DNA from: Atherinomorus stipes | Lineage: Eukaryota > Chordata > Actinopteri > Atheriniformes > Atherinidae | Direction of reading: 5' to 3' | Assembly (NCBI GenBank): GCA_023101725.1 | Contig: JALJCO010013652.1 | Location: forward strand, 86,001 to 150,000 | Length of the DNA stretch: 64,000 nt | Part shown: piece by piece, positions 23,332 through 35,295 of the stretch | How the letters are laid out: the number at the start of each line of letters is the position of its first letter | Position numbering within the stretch: the stretch's first letter is position 1 | Program-made: the position numbers and the translations under genes | The notes under the pieces: generated by a model | Told to the model about the DNA's origin: nothing | The model's database searches: none | What the model saw: only the letters and a program-made list of their open reading frames with translations

Positions 23332-23400
23332 TGTCCCTTTGGCTGAATGGTCAGCGCATATGACTCATCTGGGAGTGTAGGGATTGAACCCCACCTGGGC
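23332..23400 (+). repeat. tRNA-derived sequence, SINE head or tRNA pseudogene
   Basis: Box A-like TTTGGCTGAATGGTCAGCGC and box B-like GGGATTGAACCCC lie at tRNA-like spacing, and the D arm and T arm can be drawn. The anticodon arm does not pair and no matching acceptor stem closes, so it is not a functional tRNA. It may be the head of a SINE whose body was not recognised. Confidence 0.4.
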
Positions 23401-23663
23401 CCTCCTTTGTCCTGCCACAGTCACACAGATCTTAAAGACTGCATGAGCTACCTGGCAGGATTTGAATTGATCTTAAGATTTTGTTATTGGTTTTAAGACT
23501 CTTTATTGACTCAGTCCTCCAAATTTACAAGATTTGCTTTTACACTGTGAATCCTCTCTGGAACTAAATGCTAATAATTTCATTGTACTTTCAGTCTGGT
23601 TTTAGTTGATTTTACTTGCTGGTCTTCTGTTTCGCTAACTACAGCAGCATAAATGTTTATTTG

Positions 23664-23682
23664 CCCCCCCCCCCCCCCCCCC
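23664..23682. repeat. Poly-C run
   Basis: A run of 19 C sits in AT-rich surroundings. Homopolymer length in the assembly is likely unreliable. Confidence 0.85.
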
Positions 23683-23689
23683 TTCTAAT

Positions 23690-25000
23690 TCCATATCTTT
23701 TACAGCTTTTGTCTAGCTTTATAATCTTGCAACATTTTATCTGCCTCGAGTGTTTCTTCACACAATTTAAAGTGCCCCCTCCAAATTCAAGAATATTTTA
23801 TTGGTTTTCATCCATACAATCCTTATTAGAGTTGCGGTGGGACAAAGTGGTATTTATTGTTCTTGGAAACTTATTTTCGTTCATTCATTTACTTTTACTT
23901 TTTATGAAACACTATGTATTCAGTTTAATTTAGTCCTTTTCAAATAAACAATGACTGATTAAAAGATAATGGCCAGTGAAGTAGCTTGATGTGTGCAGTT
24001 GTTTATATACTAGTCTAGACTCTCAAAAAAGGGTTTACAGTAAATTAACACAAACAGCCAAAGCCAAATTAATAACAGGGATCCCCTCCGTACAGTTTTG
24101 CCCAGTATGATGATGCACTCTGGGGGACTGTTGGGTCGGCCTCCAAACGCCTCATATCTTTACCCAAATAGGATGCAGATCAAGTCCAAGTAAAAGGTCA
24201 GTTTTTTCAGGGACCTTAGAGAATATATGGCAAGCAGCGTAAGTGCTGTGGCTGATTAATGTAGAAAAACAAGTGTCTGAATGTCTTTAAGAAAGCTGGA
24301 AATGCAGACGTTCACATTCACTTACAAGCAACAACTTCAACTTTTTCAGTCTGTGCATTTAAAATATGAGTAAGGTGACATTAACTCTGTATAATAATAT
24401 GCATTTCTTTATATTAATGTTTTAAAGAGTTTTTAAAATTCCTGTTAGCACATTTCCTGTAAACTAGTAGCTGAAATTCCAGCACTAAAAACTTTATAAG
24501 CAGGTCGTGACTGTCACCAGATAACATCTACTTACATTATAAGCCCCGGGGGCATCTGTTGTACTTTTCTGTTGCAACTCTAGATTTGACATTATCCCTT
24601 TTCATCATGAGGTCTGTTTGGAAACCATATTTATGCCCAGTGGTTGTTCTTGCCATTTTACTGTTTGTTGTTGCCTTAGATTATCATAATCAATTCTCTT
24701 CAAGAAATTAACATACCTGAGCTGTTTCATGTCTGCTGAGCTTTGTGACTCATTGTTTTCTGCTAAGAGATTAGATTTGCCTTGTAATCAAAGATGAATA
24801 GTTCCTTTTGCGTTTGGACTCTTCTACACATTTTTATCAACCATCCCCCCCTAGACTAAACAAATTAAAAACGATGAGGAGCTCGAGCTAGAAAGAGAAA
24901 AGAAGAAAGTACCGTGAGAAAGAAAAACAATTTAATTTCTCTTCTTATGTTCTACCAGTGGTCATTCAGCTAGCCTCTTTATTTAAATGGTAATGTGAAG
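23690..25000. other. Gene-free stretch
   Basis: This stretch is AT-rich with no coding segment, RNA gene or classified transposon recognised. One plus-strand frame around 23616-23933 runs through the poly-C and T-rich sequence and is noise. Confidence 0.5.
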
Positions 25001-25190
25001 CCGACTAAACAGGCGTGGTGAATCAGCCCCAGCAGAGAGGGAGACTTCAAAAAAGCGATGGTGTTTTCAGGCTCTGGGAGTTTATCTGGGTCGTTCCTCC
25101 TGCCATCTTTTACCGATTGAGCAACAGGATAACCCTTTAGTGTTGGACTGTAATTAATTAGGTTTGATGAATTACACCACTTCTAAGAAA
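25000..25190. other. Candidate conserved non-coding element
   Basis: This is a low-repeat segment with a strong double homeobox-like site, TGTAATTAATTAGG near 25150, and even base composition from 25000. It is bounded by ordinary AT-rich DNA. The call is by appearance only. Confidence 0.3.
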
Positions 25191-26054
25191 CCCTGGCACA
25201 TGCACACTAACTCGCATACATGTGCACTGTGTGTGTTGTATCATAAGACACACGTGTCTTATCACAGATGTTGATAATACCATGAGTGTCAAGTGGCCAA
25301 TGGGTTCAAGTGTTTATGTGACATATCTTTTTCTTTAAGTCATCTAAACATGAGCACCTGTAAAATAAGTAAAGGATGTTGATGACTCATTCTGCCCTCA
25401 GGGGCCTTTACTACAGTACTTTTACATTTAATGTGGCAATTTCTGAAAATATCCAAGCCCCTTTCCCACGGTCATACATCCATCAGGTGTGTGACTGACT
25501 GGCTGACTTGTGGGTTAATGTGAACTGCTGGTGGCCTCTGGGGTTGGAGTGCATGTTACATACATTGTACAAGAGTGACTGAGCTCACAGCAGTGTCACA
25601 TCTCATGGAAATACCTGTAAGAGGAACACCTTTAGAGCTGCCATGCTTGCTTATTTATCTTTGTTTTATACAGAAACATTTTATTGAGAATATTTTAAGA
25701 CATACCAGAGGTTAGAAAAGTAGAGGAAATCTAAAAGAAAAAAAATACAACACTCAAGGGCTTTTCTTCTTTTTTTGATAAATAATAAAATTGCTTTAGT
25801 GCATTTTGCCCACATATGCAGCAAATTAACAGCCTGAGGGAGATCAAAGAAATTACATCCAGTTTGTGAGCAATGACCGCAGCAGATAAGTGGTCTGATC
25901 TTAAAATAAAATGCTTCTCATATCTTGGATGTGAGTGAAGCCGTGGTTCCTCAGCCAGCAGTGTCAGGACGAGCAGGTGCAGAGCCTGACCTGTTCTTCC
26001 TGGTTTTAATGTTATGTGACTGACTGCATCCACATGGAGACAGAGCTGATTTAG

Positions 26055-26086
<32 letters not shown>

Positions 26087-26744
26087 AAGAAAAAAAAGAT
26101 GGAACTGTTTCATGCAGTGCATCTTTTTTGTGACCACAAAAAACTACCTGCAGCATAAAAAACCACAGAAATATACCAAAAACAGAGACTAATATGTGGA
26201 ATATGCACATAAAACCATACAATGTACTGTATGCAAAGATCCACTATGTATTCAAGGACATGTAGCATATGTTGTTCTCCATGTCCACCTGCTGTTGATG
26301 GTGGGAGTAAAAGAGCAGAAGATTGTGCTGTGGGAGCGATATCATGCTCAGCAGCTTCTGTAACATGAACGCAACACATGCAGCTTAAGGTGCAGGTTGG
26401 GCTATGGCTACGGCCGCGCAATTTGAGATAATATGAGATAATAGTATTGAGACTTGCGATGACGATATTATTGGCAATAAATGAAATATTTGAATATGCA
26501 GTGTCTTTGAGCTTTAGGTTCTGTGCAACAATAGACATCAGGTAGTCGGTGGCCTGTTGAGACAGCAGGAAACAGATTATTTCTATTACAACACTGTGTT
26601 GTCAGAAAAGTCGATTTGATTGGCCGTTTACACACAGCATAAGAACTTACAGCTGTGACTGGAACAACATGTCACTTCCATAAAATACATGCAAACACAG
26701 ACACTATTAGATATTGCAGTTTAGGCGATAACAAACAAGTTTAT
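25191..26744. other. Gene-free stretch
   Basis: No coding exon was seen. It contains a 26-base T run at 26056-26081. The sequence GAGATAATATGAGATAATAG around 26425 resembles the end of a fish repeat but could not be paired. The minus-strand frame at 25731-26222 reads through the T run as poly-Lys and is not a gene. Confidence 0.5.
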
Positions 26745-26795
26745 TTGAATTGCACTTTCATCTACAAGACAATTCAAAGTGCTTTACATAAAACA

Positions 26796-27751
26796 TTAAA
26801 GGAGTCATCATCCAGAAATCCCACTTTTTCATGTTAAAACGTGTATTGGAACAGGACCTCAGTTAAAACGTGCCAGAAACTCCGGAGAGTGAAAGTGACT
26901 TCGCCTTTGAGTGCAGGCTCTTTCTTCTCACCAGAATCGGCCACAAGAGCGCGCTCTCCACAGTACGCGAATTGGATTTCTTTCTCCGAATGATGTGAAC
27001 TAGAGAGGCTGCGAGCTGCTAAGCTAGCCTCTTTAGCACCACCTGAAAGCAGCTGATTACCTGCCGCAGAGTAACGTTATGACCAGCTTTGTCAGAAAGG
27101 ATGACGACGACAAGGAGGGGGCGAGGGGGGGTTGCTGTGCTGAGTTGCCTCTGCAGAAATTCAGCATTTTTCAGTGCTGTAACAGGAGGGACAGCACTTC
27201 CAGGGACTAGTGGATTATATTTATTCAGTGAGGATGTGCAGTCGGTAAGTGTTGCTGCTTGTGTAACTTATTATCTTTTGTGTAAGAGACCAAACGGTGG
27301 CAGACGAACGGACAAGCTGCTAATGTAGCTACAAAAGCTAACACTGTTTGGTTAACTTCATGTCAGACGTCTGCTCCTTATATTCATCAGAGTCCAGCCC
27401 TTTTACTCCCGGGATCCTCTCTATCAACCATACCACTACGTTTTTATCACGTTTTTCTCTGTTGGGACATCATTTCCTTCACTTGGTCTGTTCTGATAAA
27501 ACTTTGTTTTGACTTTTACGTTTGCCTTGTGAACGCGCTTACAGACAGGTCTAACTCGTGTGCATATTCTCGCAACAAACAAAAGTTGGGGATAAAAAGA
27601 GGTTAAAATGATAATAAATAATAATAAATAATAAATAAATAATAAATAAATAATAATAAATTTTCGTCCCACCCAACTATTATTAAAAATTCATTTGAGG
27701 ATAATTTAAGAAAGATTGTGTATGTAAAGCACTAGGTTATGACACCTTTAA
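26796..27751. mobile_element. TTAA-flanked element inserted in a LINE
   Basis: The ends are TTAAAGGAGTCATCATCC on the left and, on the opposite strand from the right, TTAAAGGTGTCATAACC. TTAA is present on both sides, and the flanks are consecutive parts of one LINE 3' end. The interior is CpG-rich near 26900-27330 with a short ORF-like stretch (27078-27245) of unknown nature. It resembles a non-autonomous piggyBac-like element, but the family is not proven. Confidence 0.5.
27605..27662. repeat. (AAT/AAAT)n microsatellite
   Basis: About 58 bp of mixed AAT and AAAT units occur within the TTAA-flanked element. Confidence 0.85.
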
Positions 27752-28490
27752 AAGTAATATAGGTGGGAAAAGAAATGCATGTGAAAGTAAATAAAATATA
27801 TAGGAAAAAATAAATCAATAGAAACAAAATCATATTAATTATAATAAAATTGTATAGAATAGTTAAATCAAAATGATTTAAAGAAGCAACAGTCTAGATT
27901 AGTCAAAAGATACCATGCAGATTTTATTCATAGACGCATGAGATGTTTTCAACCTGAATTTAAAGTGTCACCAGTTGGTGAAAGTTTAATCTGCACTGGC
28001 AGTTTGTTCCCTTTTTTGCAGCATAACAGCTAAATGCTGCTTCTCCGTGTTTAGTCTGAATTCGGGTCTGGACTAGCTGAGCCAAGTCCTTGGATCTAAG
28101 AGCCCAGCGGGGTTTATACCTGCTGAACATATCACAGATGTAGTCTGGGCCTAAACTGGGCCTCCTCCAGTGCCTCCTCCGCCATGCCAGCAAGTTATTC
28201 CTCCTCAGCTCTGTGTGTCAGATATTCCTCCCCGATGCGAACATACTGACATCAGTAGACTGAACAGCAGAAAAGTCCATCTTTGTCACAGACGGCAGTC
28301 TGGGGATTTGTAGACGATCAGTAAGACTTTGTAAGCTATTCTCTGACAAATACTGTATATATGTATGTTGCATGAGCTAATATCACAATGAAGGTCAGTT
28401 TTCATTATATTGTGCAGACTTTTCTATGACATCATTGGTTCAGTGAAGATGTGCAAACACAGAAATGAGCTGGTGACATTTTCAGATTTA

Positions 28491-29400
28491 TTAAAGGTTA
28501 AATATGTAACATTTTTATTAAAATCTATATTTTTTAAGAAATAATACCTCCACTGGTCATTTGGGGGGGTACAACATTTCCTAGAAAAATTATATTTAGC
28601 CTAAAAATAATTATAAAATAAATGTTAACGGGTTCGATAATGGCATTATATTTACGTTTGTATGCCAATACACGCCGCCATTGTGGGTTGCCAAATACGA
28701 TCTCTGTGTGGAAACAATATTTTGGGCACAGTCAGGCTTGTACAGGGGAAAACCGTGGAGACGACGAGTGAAGCAGCTGCTTCAGAGCCCTGGAGATATT
28801 ATCTGTTTCTGAGGAGGAGTGACCTGAGAAGAGCAAAACCTGGAGTAAATTTAGGTGAAGACTTCACTAAATGGACCCACATAAACGTTTTCCACGGAGT
28901 CAAAACACAGAAATGGTGACTTTCCTCCTGGATTGGTAAGCTAGCTTGTTTGCTAACGTGGCTAACGTTAGCTGTCAGTTATAAACTCCTCTGCGTTACT
29001 TGTTGGACATCCTGCAGACTGTTGGTCACTTGCGTATCGGCAGCGAGCCTGGCAACCCACCGGCTGGAGTTGTTTTTCTGCTGTTGCACTTGCAACTACA
29101 ACCTAGACACACGTGATGTCGCTGTGCTGTCTGTGTTCCATATTCAACCTTTAACTTTTAGACCCAGTTTGAAAATTTTGCCTTTACTGTACAAGCTCCA
29201 TTATAAAACAGAAGAAATGTCCAAACAATAAAAGTTCTGTGGATAAACCTGAACTTATCTTTGTATAGACGTGGCAAAATGATTAATAAAGTTTTTTGTT
29301 TGCTTTTTTATTTGTTTTTGTTTTTACCATTAATTTTGAAATACAAATATATGGTATTAACCAGCTAAAAAAACGCTGGTGTGTAACTTTGCTACAGGGG
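28491..29400. other. Unclassified CpG-containing block starting TTAAAGG
   Basis: A sequence beginning TTAAAGGTTAAATATGTAAC at 28491 introduces 0.9 kb that is more GC/CpG-rich than its surroundings (28640-29150). It includes an exon-like frame at 28662-28919 with no known family. The start resembles the other TTAAAGG element ends in the window, but no matching right end was found; TTAAAGGAGC on the minus strand at 31216 is a distant possibility. It is probably a repeat. Confidence 0.35.
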
Positions 29401-29505
29401 GAGGCCTTCCTAGGAGTAAGCAGGTAGCTAACTATTAGCCTCCACAGCTAAAATTGGCACTCAGTCTGCTGCCCATCATTGAGTGATATTTTGAACCAGG
29501 CTGTA

Positions 29506-30660
29506 AATGAAATGAAAAATACTTTATTTATCTCAGAAGGGACATTCAAAATTGTAGTTGCTCTCTCTGTGTCTTTTTAAACAATATAACAATACATATA
29601 TGTTTTTAAAAGAAAAAAAAACGCATAACAATACTTACTCAATCGCTCTTGTTCTTCAGGGTTATGGCTGCTGGCAGGAATACATTTCTGTATCTCTCCG
29701 TCCTACAGCAAACCTGACGCAGCATCCTACTAAATATACTCTGTTGATTCTTCAACGTGTTGTGGAGAAGGTGGGAAGAGTCCTCCATCATCTTCAACAG
29801 CTTGTGCAGCATTCTTTTCTGAACGATCAACTCCAGCGGCTCCAGAGTTATCCCCAGCACAGAACCAGCTTTCTTGATCAGCTTGTTTAGTTTCTTCAAG
29901 TCTCTGATTCTAATGCTGCTTCCCCAGCAGATGCTGCAAAGCTAATTGCACTTTCTACAACAGACTTATAGAAGATCTGCAACATCTTGGTGCAGACGTT
30001 GAATGATCTCAGCTTCATTAAGAAGTAGAGTCTGCTCAGACCTTTCTTGTAGATGTAGTCAGTGTTGCATTTCCAGTCTACTCTGCTGTCTAGCTGAACT
30101 CCAAGGTATTTGTATTCCTCCACCTCCTCTCCCAGTATGTAAACAGGACTATGCTGCTTATTCTTGCTCCTTCTTAAGTCAACAATCATCTCTTTAGTCT
30201 TGCTGGTATTTAAGATGAGGTGATTACCACACCATTTCACAAACTGATTGACCAGTTCCCTGTATTCAGCTTCTTGTCCATCACTGATACACCCCACAAT
30301 TGCAGTCATCAGAGTATTTCTGCAGATGTCAGGACTCAGAGTTGCACTGGAAGTCTGAGGTGTACAGTGTGAAGAGGAATGGTGAGAGTACAGTTCCTTG
30401 TGGTGCTCCAGTGCTGCTGATCACCATCTCAGACACACAACCTTTTAGTCTCACAAACTGTGGTCTGTTTGTTAGGTAGTCGTAAATCCAGGTGGTTGTG
30501 GAGGATCCACCTGGAAGTTATGGAGCTTCTGACATAGCAAAGCAGGCTGAATAGTGTTGAAGGCACTCGATAAATCAAAGAACATGACCCTCAAAGTGCT
30601 GCCTGACTGGTCCAGATGAGAGTGGGTTCTCTGAAGCAAGAAGATGATGGCATCAAAAAC
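29506..30660 (-). pseudogene. Non-LTR retrotransposon, 5'-truncated reverse transcriptase region
   Basis: On the minus strand, segments resembling FFDLSSAFNTIQP, then APQGTVLSPFLFTLYTSDF, then a YSDD box, then TAIVGCISDGQEAEYRELVN, HLILNTSKTKEMIVDLRR and EVEEYKYLGVQLDSRVDWKC mark the reverse transcriptase and thumb of a fish LINE. The C-terminal KKAGSVLGITLEPLELIVQ part and a tail with AATAAAGTATTTTTCATTTC follow. The frame breaks by one base right after YSDD, and again near 29930, where a segment after the AISFAASAG motif is lost. It is dead and 5'-truncated, as usual for LINE insertions. Confidence 0.85.
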
Positions 30661-30689
30661 ATGTTTTTTTTTTTTTAAATATGTTTATT

Positions 30690-31220
30690 TCTGCTATGAT
30701 TTTGGCTTTTTAAGATGGAAGTCTATGAGGATTTACTCTGTTTTGGAGCCAGCCCCTAGTGGATGAAGAATGAACTTCACTTTTTGCCAGTGGAGTTTGC
30801 CCCTTGGTGGAAACACGAGGACAATTTAAACTGGGTTTGTTCTCTTTCTTTATCCAACAACTTCTTCACCGACAGTTGTTTATTTAGAGGTAATGTTGGA
30901 TGGATCCTAGTAATCTTCAGGTGAACATTTGATTTTGCTCTCCTCCATTTGCTTTTAGGAAGCTTGCTGCTATTAGTTGCTGGTTGTGGGGTTTTATAGG
31001 GAGGGAGGGCCAGGGGTTCCAAGAACAGAGAGGAGATTCACACGAAGGGCATTAACGCACAGCTGGACCGGCTTGGAATGAAGATGCTGGAGATCAACCA
31101 TAGAGTGCATGGCATCATGCTATATTTCAGATTAAATTACACATCTAGTTCTTCACATTGAGATTTTTAATTCTTTCGTTCTAGAGATGATACATTTCTG
31201 TGAATTGCTCCTTTAAAAAG
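30690..31220. repeat. Probable interspersed repeat, unclassified
   Basis: The segment GGAAGTCTATGAGGATTTAC followed by TTTTGGAGCCAGCCCCTAGT near 30716-30763 is a word set I associate with abundant fish repeats. The right side ends at CTCCTTTAA (31209-31216), the inverse of TTAAAGGAG. The element class and left end are not established. Confidence 0.35.
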
Positions 31221-33640
31221 CACAGTGTTATAGCAACATATCAACCAGTCAGTGGATTAATTTATTTTTTCTTAGATAAAAACAGACTTTTATAGAGAGC
31301 AAATGTTAGTTTAATCAAGGATTTATCTCATTTTCCTCAAACTACTTTGTTAAACAAATAGACGACTGAATTTTTATGTTTGCTTCATATTTATTTCATG
31401 AACCAAACTGTGTCTATTTACCGGATTCAACCAGAGTTAATTACAGATGTATTTAATAGCCTTCACTGTTTCTTTGAAATATCTACATTCCTCCATCAAC
31501 CTTGAACACCTTACATAACTCTGTTTCAGAGTGCTTTGTGTACATCAGCTTTCTGATGGGATACACGGCTGAACACCAAACTGACACTTGTCTTCCCCGC
31601 TCAGTATCAACCTGGACCCCATGTCCACGCGATGTGTCTCACATACACATTCAAGTCCCCACAAAGCGGCTGCTGCCAGCAGGTGCTTTTAATGGCCTGG
31701 TGTTAATGAGAGTCTTGTTTAGAGCTGTCAGATGACTCTGGGCGATGCAGACTGACACCAACTCCATGTTCGCAGCTCTAGAGGTCACCACACAGACCGG
31801 ACATGTGTGTGCGGGTGTTGGTTTTCATGCTGTAATAGTCTTTTGGGTATCATTTATTACGCCTAATTACTTTTACAGCCAGTGTTTCAAGACAATATCA
31901 ACACATCTTTAATCTTTGATGGTTTATAGTCACTTCAGTTGATATTAATCTTAATCAAGTCTGGTCTCACAATCACATCGGAAGGTCGTTCTTGCTGTGT
32001 TTGTGCTCTTTTGTTTCTCACCATGTTGTAAGTGGTCTGCAGGGACGTGAAGCTGGCTATCCTGATAAAGGACCTAGCTAAACAGTCATCCTTTTTAATC
32101 TTATATTTGTGATGGGGGGGATAAATCTATACATAAAGGTCTCATTTTGACCACCACAGGAAGAAAAATTGAGTCTGTTAAACAAATACAAGGTGTGTTT
32201 AGTGATGAGTCAGATTATTAGGTTACAGTACAATTCTACTAAAACTAAATTGAATTAAAGTACATTGTAGTTTTCTATACAGAATAGATGCTACTTTTTG
32301 GACATAAATGTAAGGAAGCTACAACCACCAGAACAGTTTTCATTATCAACAATATCAAAAGCAAAAGTAGGATCCAGTATATCTTATTATGACACTCATT
32401 CAAATTGTGTTTTCAATTTTATTGTAGTTGTGTTTTAACGTGAAGCAGAACTGCAATGAAAGGGGAAAGGAAGTACAGTTACATGGAAATAAGCTGTTTA
32501 AATCTACTAATCATACCATCTTCATCACACATTGTGAAACAAACAGAAAAGCCTACATTCAGCACAGTTACTGACATCGTTGAGTTGAGCTGCAGTTGTG
32601 GCTCAATCTGGCCATATAAGTGAGCCAGCATCCTTGTCTCACAATACATGCTGAGGAGGGAAACCAAGGCATCTATTGACTGTGCTGTGATGCTGTTACC
32701 TTGTAGCCAGTCCAAAAAATCTGGAACAAAATATTCTGTTGCTTCTTACTTTCCCTGAAGGAGACGAGACATGTAGTCATACAGTATATTTAACATTTTG
32801 TTGGATCTAGTGTGCGTTATTGTAGCCTACAGCAGGTAGAGGAGAAACGGAGTCGTCTGTATTAACCTGGTCTGGCTGCATTTATATGGCGGAGGTTGTG
32901 TTCAACGAAGCACCGCGCCCACAGGAGCGTTCAGTAACAACAAACCAGTTATTCTCCTCCTCTCTCTGTCTGTTCTTTTTCATCCTGAGGGAACAAGTCT
33001 GTGAGTATTCAGTAACTGTGCTGCTCCACAATGTTTACAACTCCAACTGATCAGCTGTTAAACTTCTCTGCTTCCACCTCCAAATGAGGCCAGTTAACTC
33101 TCCGCTTTATCCTGCTGAGGTGAAGCAGATGCAGGGCTTTGCTGCAGCTGGAGCTGTGTGCTGTTTACGAGTGAAGCTTGAAGCAAAACATTCAGAGTGA
33201 AACAGTTTCCTCTCACTTCTAACTTTCTTTGCTTTTGAGCTATACGCTGGCTCATACTGTAAGTTGCCAGAAGTCGCTAAATGCTGTCACCGCGACAATC
33301 ATTTTTGCGCATGCACAGTACCACATGATTGTTTATTTATCTTTCTACGCTGCCAATTTACAAGGGTACTGAAGGGGTGACATACTGTATACATTTGAGT
33401 CATGGTGCAAAGAAGACCCAGGTCTGCCACAAGGCATCATGGGAAATAAGCAGCAACTGTTACATTAGGCCATAATGGATGATGAATGATTACTAACACG
33501 TTTGCATGATGGACATTGCAGCAAAAATAGAACACACACACACACACTCCGCTGACTCGTAGCAAGCAGAATGATAGTCTGGCTGCTTTGTTGTGTTGAA
33601 CAGAAGAGTCGGCTTCTTAAGAAAGCCACGATAATCTGGC
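31221..33640. other. Gene-free stretch
   Basis: No coding exon was recognised. It is AT-rich to 32800. From 32870 to 33300 it is more GC-rich, with a pyrimidine-rich patch. Nothing here reads as a known protein, and the origin of the GC-rich patch is unknown. Confidence 0.45.
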
Positions 33641-33702
33641 AGGCCAGCTATTATTGGCTGCAGGCCAATTTTGGCCCACGGGCCACCAATTGCTGACCAC
33701 TG
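33640..33702. mobile_element. hAT-like element end fragment
   Basis: The segment ends GGGCCACCAATTGCTGACCA followed by CTG at 33702, whose complement begins CAGTGGTCAGCAATTGGTGG, a common hAT-type start in fish. The partner end was not found, so only a fragment is claimed. Confidence 0.35.
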
Positions 33703-33940
33703 TTCTCGGCCTTTATCAGTCTAGTTGAACACAGGGAAAGAGATACAGTGGTTGGTCTCCACTTTTGTTATCCAGATGTGTCTTTGCAGGATTTTGCCCA
33801 GACTAGTACAACAATATAGCTATTTTTTTTTATTTTTTAATTTTCAATTCCCCCTTAAAGGCTTTTTTAACACAAAAATATTCACATACAACATCATAAC
33901 ATCACTAAATATCTCCATACATGACAAAAAAACAGTGATA

Positions 33941-33976
33941 TGTGTGTGTGGGTGTGTGTGTGTATATATATATATG
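33941..33976. repeat. (TG)n(TA)n microsatellite
   Basis: A TG run passes into a TA run over about 36 bp. Confidence 0.8.
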
Positions 33977-34388
33977 TATGAGCAATTTTAGTAATGGAGG
34001 AGATTTAGTCCAGCTCCCCCAATTTTTTTTTTTTTACTTTGTACTTTTGCAGCCACTGTAGTTTCTCCTATGCAAGCAGGGAGAGGGAGATGGTGGACAT
34101 TTAGTTGGTTGCAGCCCTCAACCTTGAACTGGTTAAGTTTCACTTAAAGTAAGCTAATCTGTGTTCTAATTTATGTTCTTTTTAAGCAGTATAATGGTCT
34201 GTTTATGTATTCTTTTTTTTTCTTTTTTTTTTTTTATCAATTTTCTCCTTTAGTCCCGAGCCAGTGTTTTCCACCTTTAGCACACATGCTGTTAGTCTTC
34301 TTTTGTGTGCTGACAGTGAGACTGTAATCTAGCTCACTGTGTGGAGACCAATTCACAGAGTGGGAAGCGCCTGCGCTGGAGCCAAGCT

Positions 34389-34414
34389 GTGTGTGTGTGT
34401 GTGTGTGTGTGTGT
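34389..34414. repeat. (GT)13 microsatellite
   Basis: A pure GT run of about 26 bp. Confidence 0.9.
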
Positions 34415-34679
34415 TTAAGTAAAGGAGACTCAAGCTGACAGTTTGCCAGCAGCCTTGCACCTGCACACAGCTAGGTGTTGATCTCAGATTGGGGAGGGGA
34501 GTGGTGAAAAGAGGAAGGAAGATGGGGAGACAAGCAGGGGAGAATCAGGGGAAGAAATCCAACATGAGATGTTGAGGATGGATTAAAAAAGACCGGTGAG
34601 GAACACGGGATAGGAAGATGTGACACGTAATTCCTGCTTATATATCTTTCCGCCGTACGTGAGCGTGTGCATGCCACAA

Positions 34680-34925
34680 GTGGAGGGAAATGTGCAGCTG
34701 TGTGACAGTCGAGGCAGGAAAGCCAATTGGACTGATGAATTCTTTCATAGGTAGCTGCCAACACCAGAGCGCAGCCGGAGACTCATTTGTCAGACTCGCA
34801 GAAATAGCATTACACCGTGATGTTTCACTCTGTCTTTGGCACAAAATTAACAACTCCGTGTTTTGGCATGGGAGGAACTGCGCCACCGATGCAATTGTAA
34901 ACTGCTGTTTAATTCAGTTCGGGTA
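34680..34925. other. Candidate conserved non-coding element
   Basis: This is a dense single-copy-looking segment with no recognised repeat words, for example GCCAATTGGACTGATGAATT, ATTTGTCAGACTCGCAGAAA and GATGCAATTGTAAACTGCTG. Frames on both strands are open here by chance but resemble no family. It is among the better candidates in the downstream region; alignment would decide. Confidence 0.33.
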
Positions 34926-35239
34926 AAAAAAGACAATAAGCAGATGTAAGTGCCTACATGTCATCTCTCTCTGTATTGGTTCACTGCTGGGAAAGATTTT
35001 TCTGTACATATAAGCTGCTGTTACTCTCTTCTAACTTCATTAGCTTCTGTTAACCTCTCGCTGCCAAGCAGCAAAAGTTAAACAGTCTCTCAGGATGCTC
35101 AGTAGCATGTCAGAAACACCGTCAGCAGAACACGCTGCAGGGTAGCCTGAATTATTTAAGTCTGTGATGATAATAATTTAATATACTGTAGTAAATCTCT
35201 CATGGCAGGCCATCATTTAATCAAGTACTTGGAGGGGAA

Positions 35240-35295
35240 AAAAGATTTAAGATTCAAGACAACTTTATTGGTCCCAAAGGGGGATTCATTTCTAG
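35240..35295 (-). repeat. LINE 3' tail remnant
   Basis: The words AAGATTCAAGACAACTTTAT and TGGTCCCAAAGGGGGATTCA form the reverse complement of a LINE 3' terminus ending in AATAAAGTTGTCTTGAATC-type sequence. Only the last 50-60 bp can be recognised. Confidence 0.5.

Larger units (their letters stand above)
26745..28200 (-). pseudogene. Non-LTR retrotransposon 3' end, interrupted
   Basis: On the minus strand, 28193-27960 encodes a decayed C-terminal segment (RSKDLAQLVQTRIQTKHGEA followed by AFSCYA), typical of fish LINE ORF2 ends. The 3' tail (GTAAAGCACTTTGAATTG-type, ending in AATAAACTTGT) lies at 26745-26795. The body and tail are separated by a TTAA-flanked insertion (26796-27751). Removing it would join the LINE 3'UTR to its tail. 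It is inactive. Confidence 0.62.

Noticed and set aside
23332..23400. Functional tRNA gene
   Set aside because: Box A and B are visible but the anticodon and acceptor stems do not pair; called tRNA-derived instead.
25731..26222. 163-codon minus-strand frame
   Set aside because: It crosses a 26-base T run as poly-Lys and ends in poly-Phe; no family resemblance or splice signals.
28662..28919. Exon-like 85-codon frame
   Set aside because: It sits in a CpG-rich block beginning with a TTAAAGG terminus that is probably a repeat; no homologous protein recalled.
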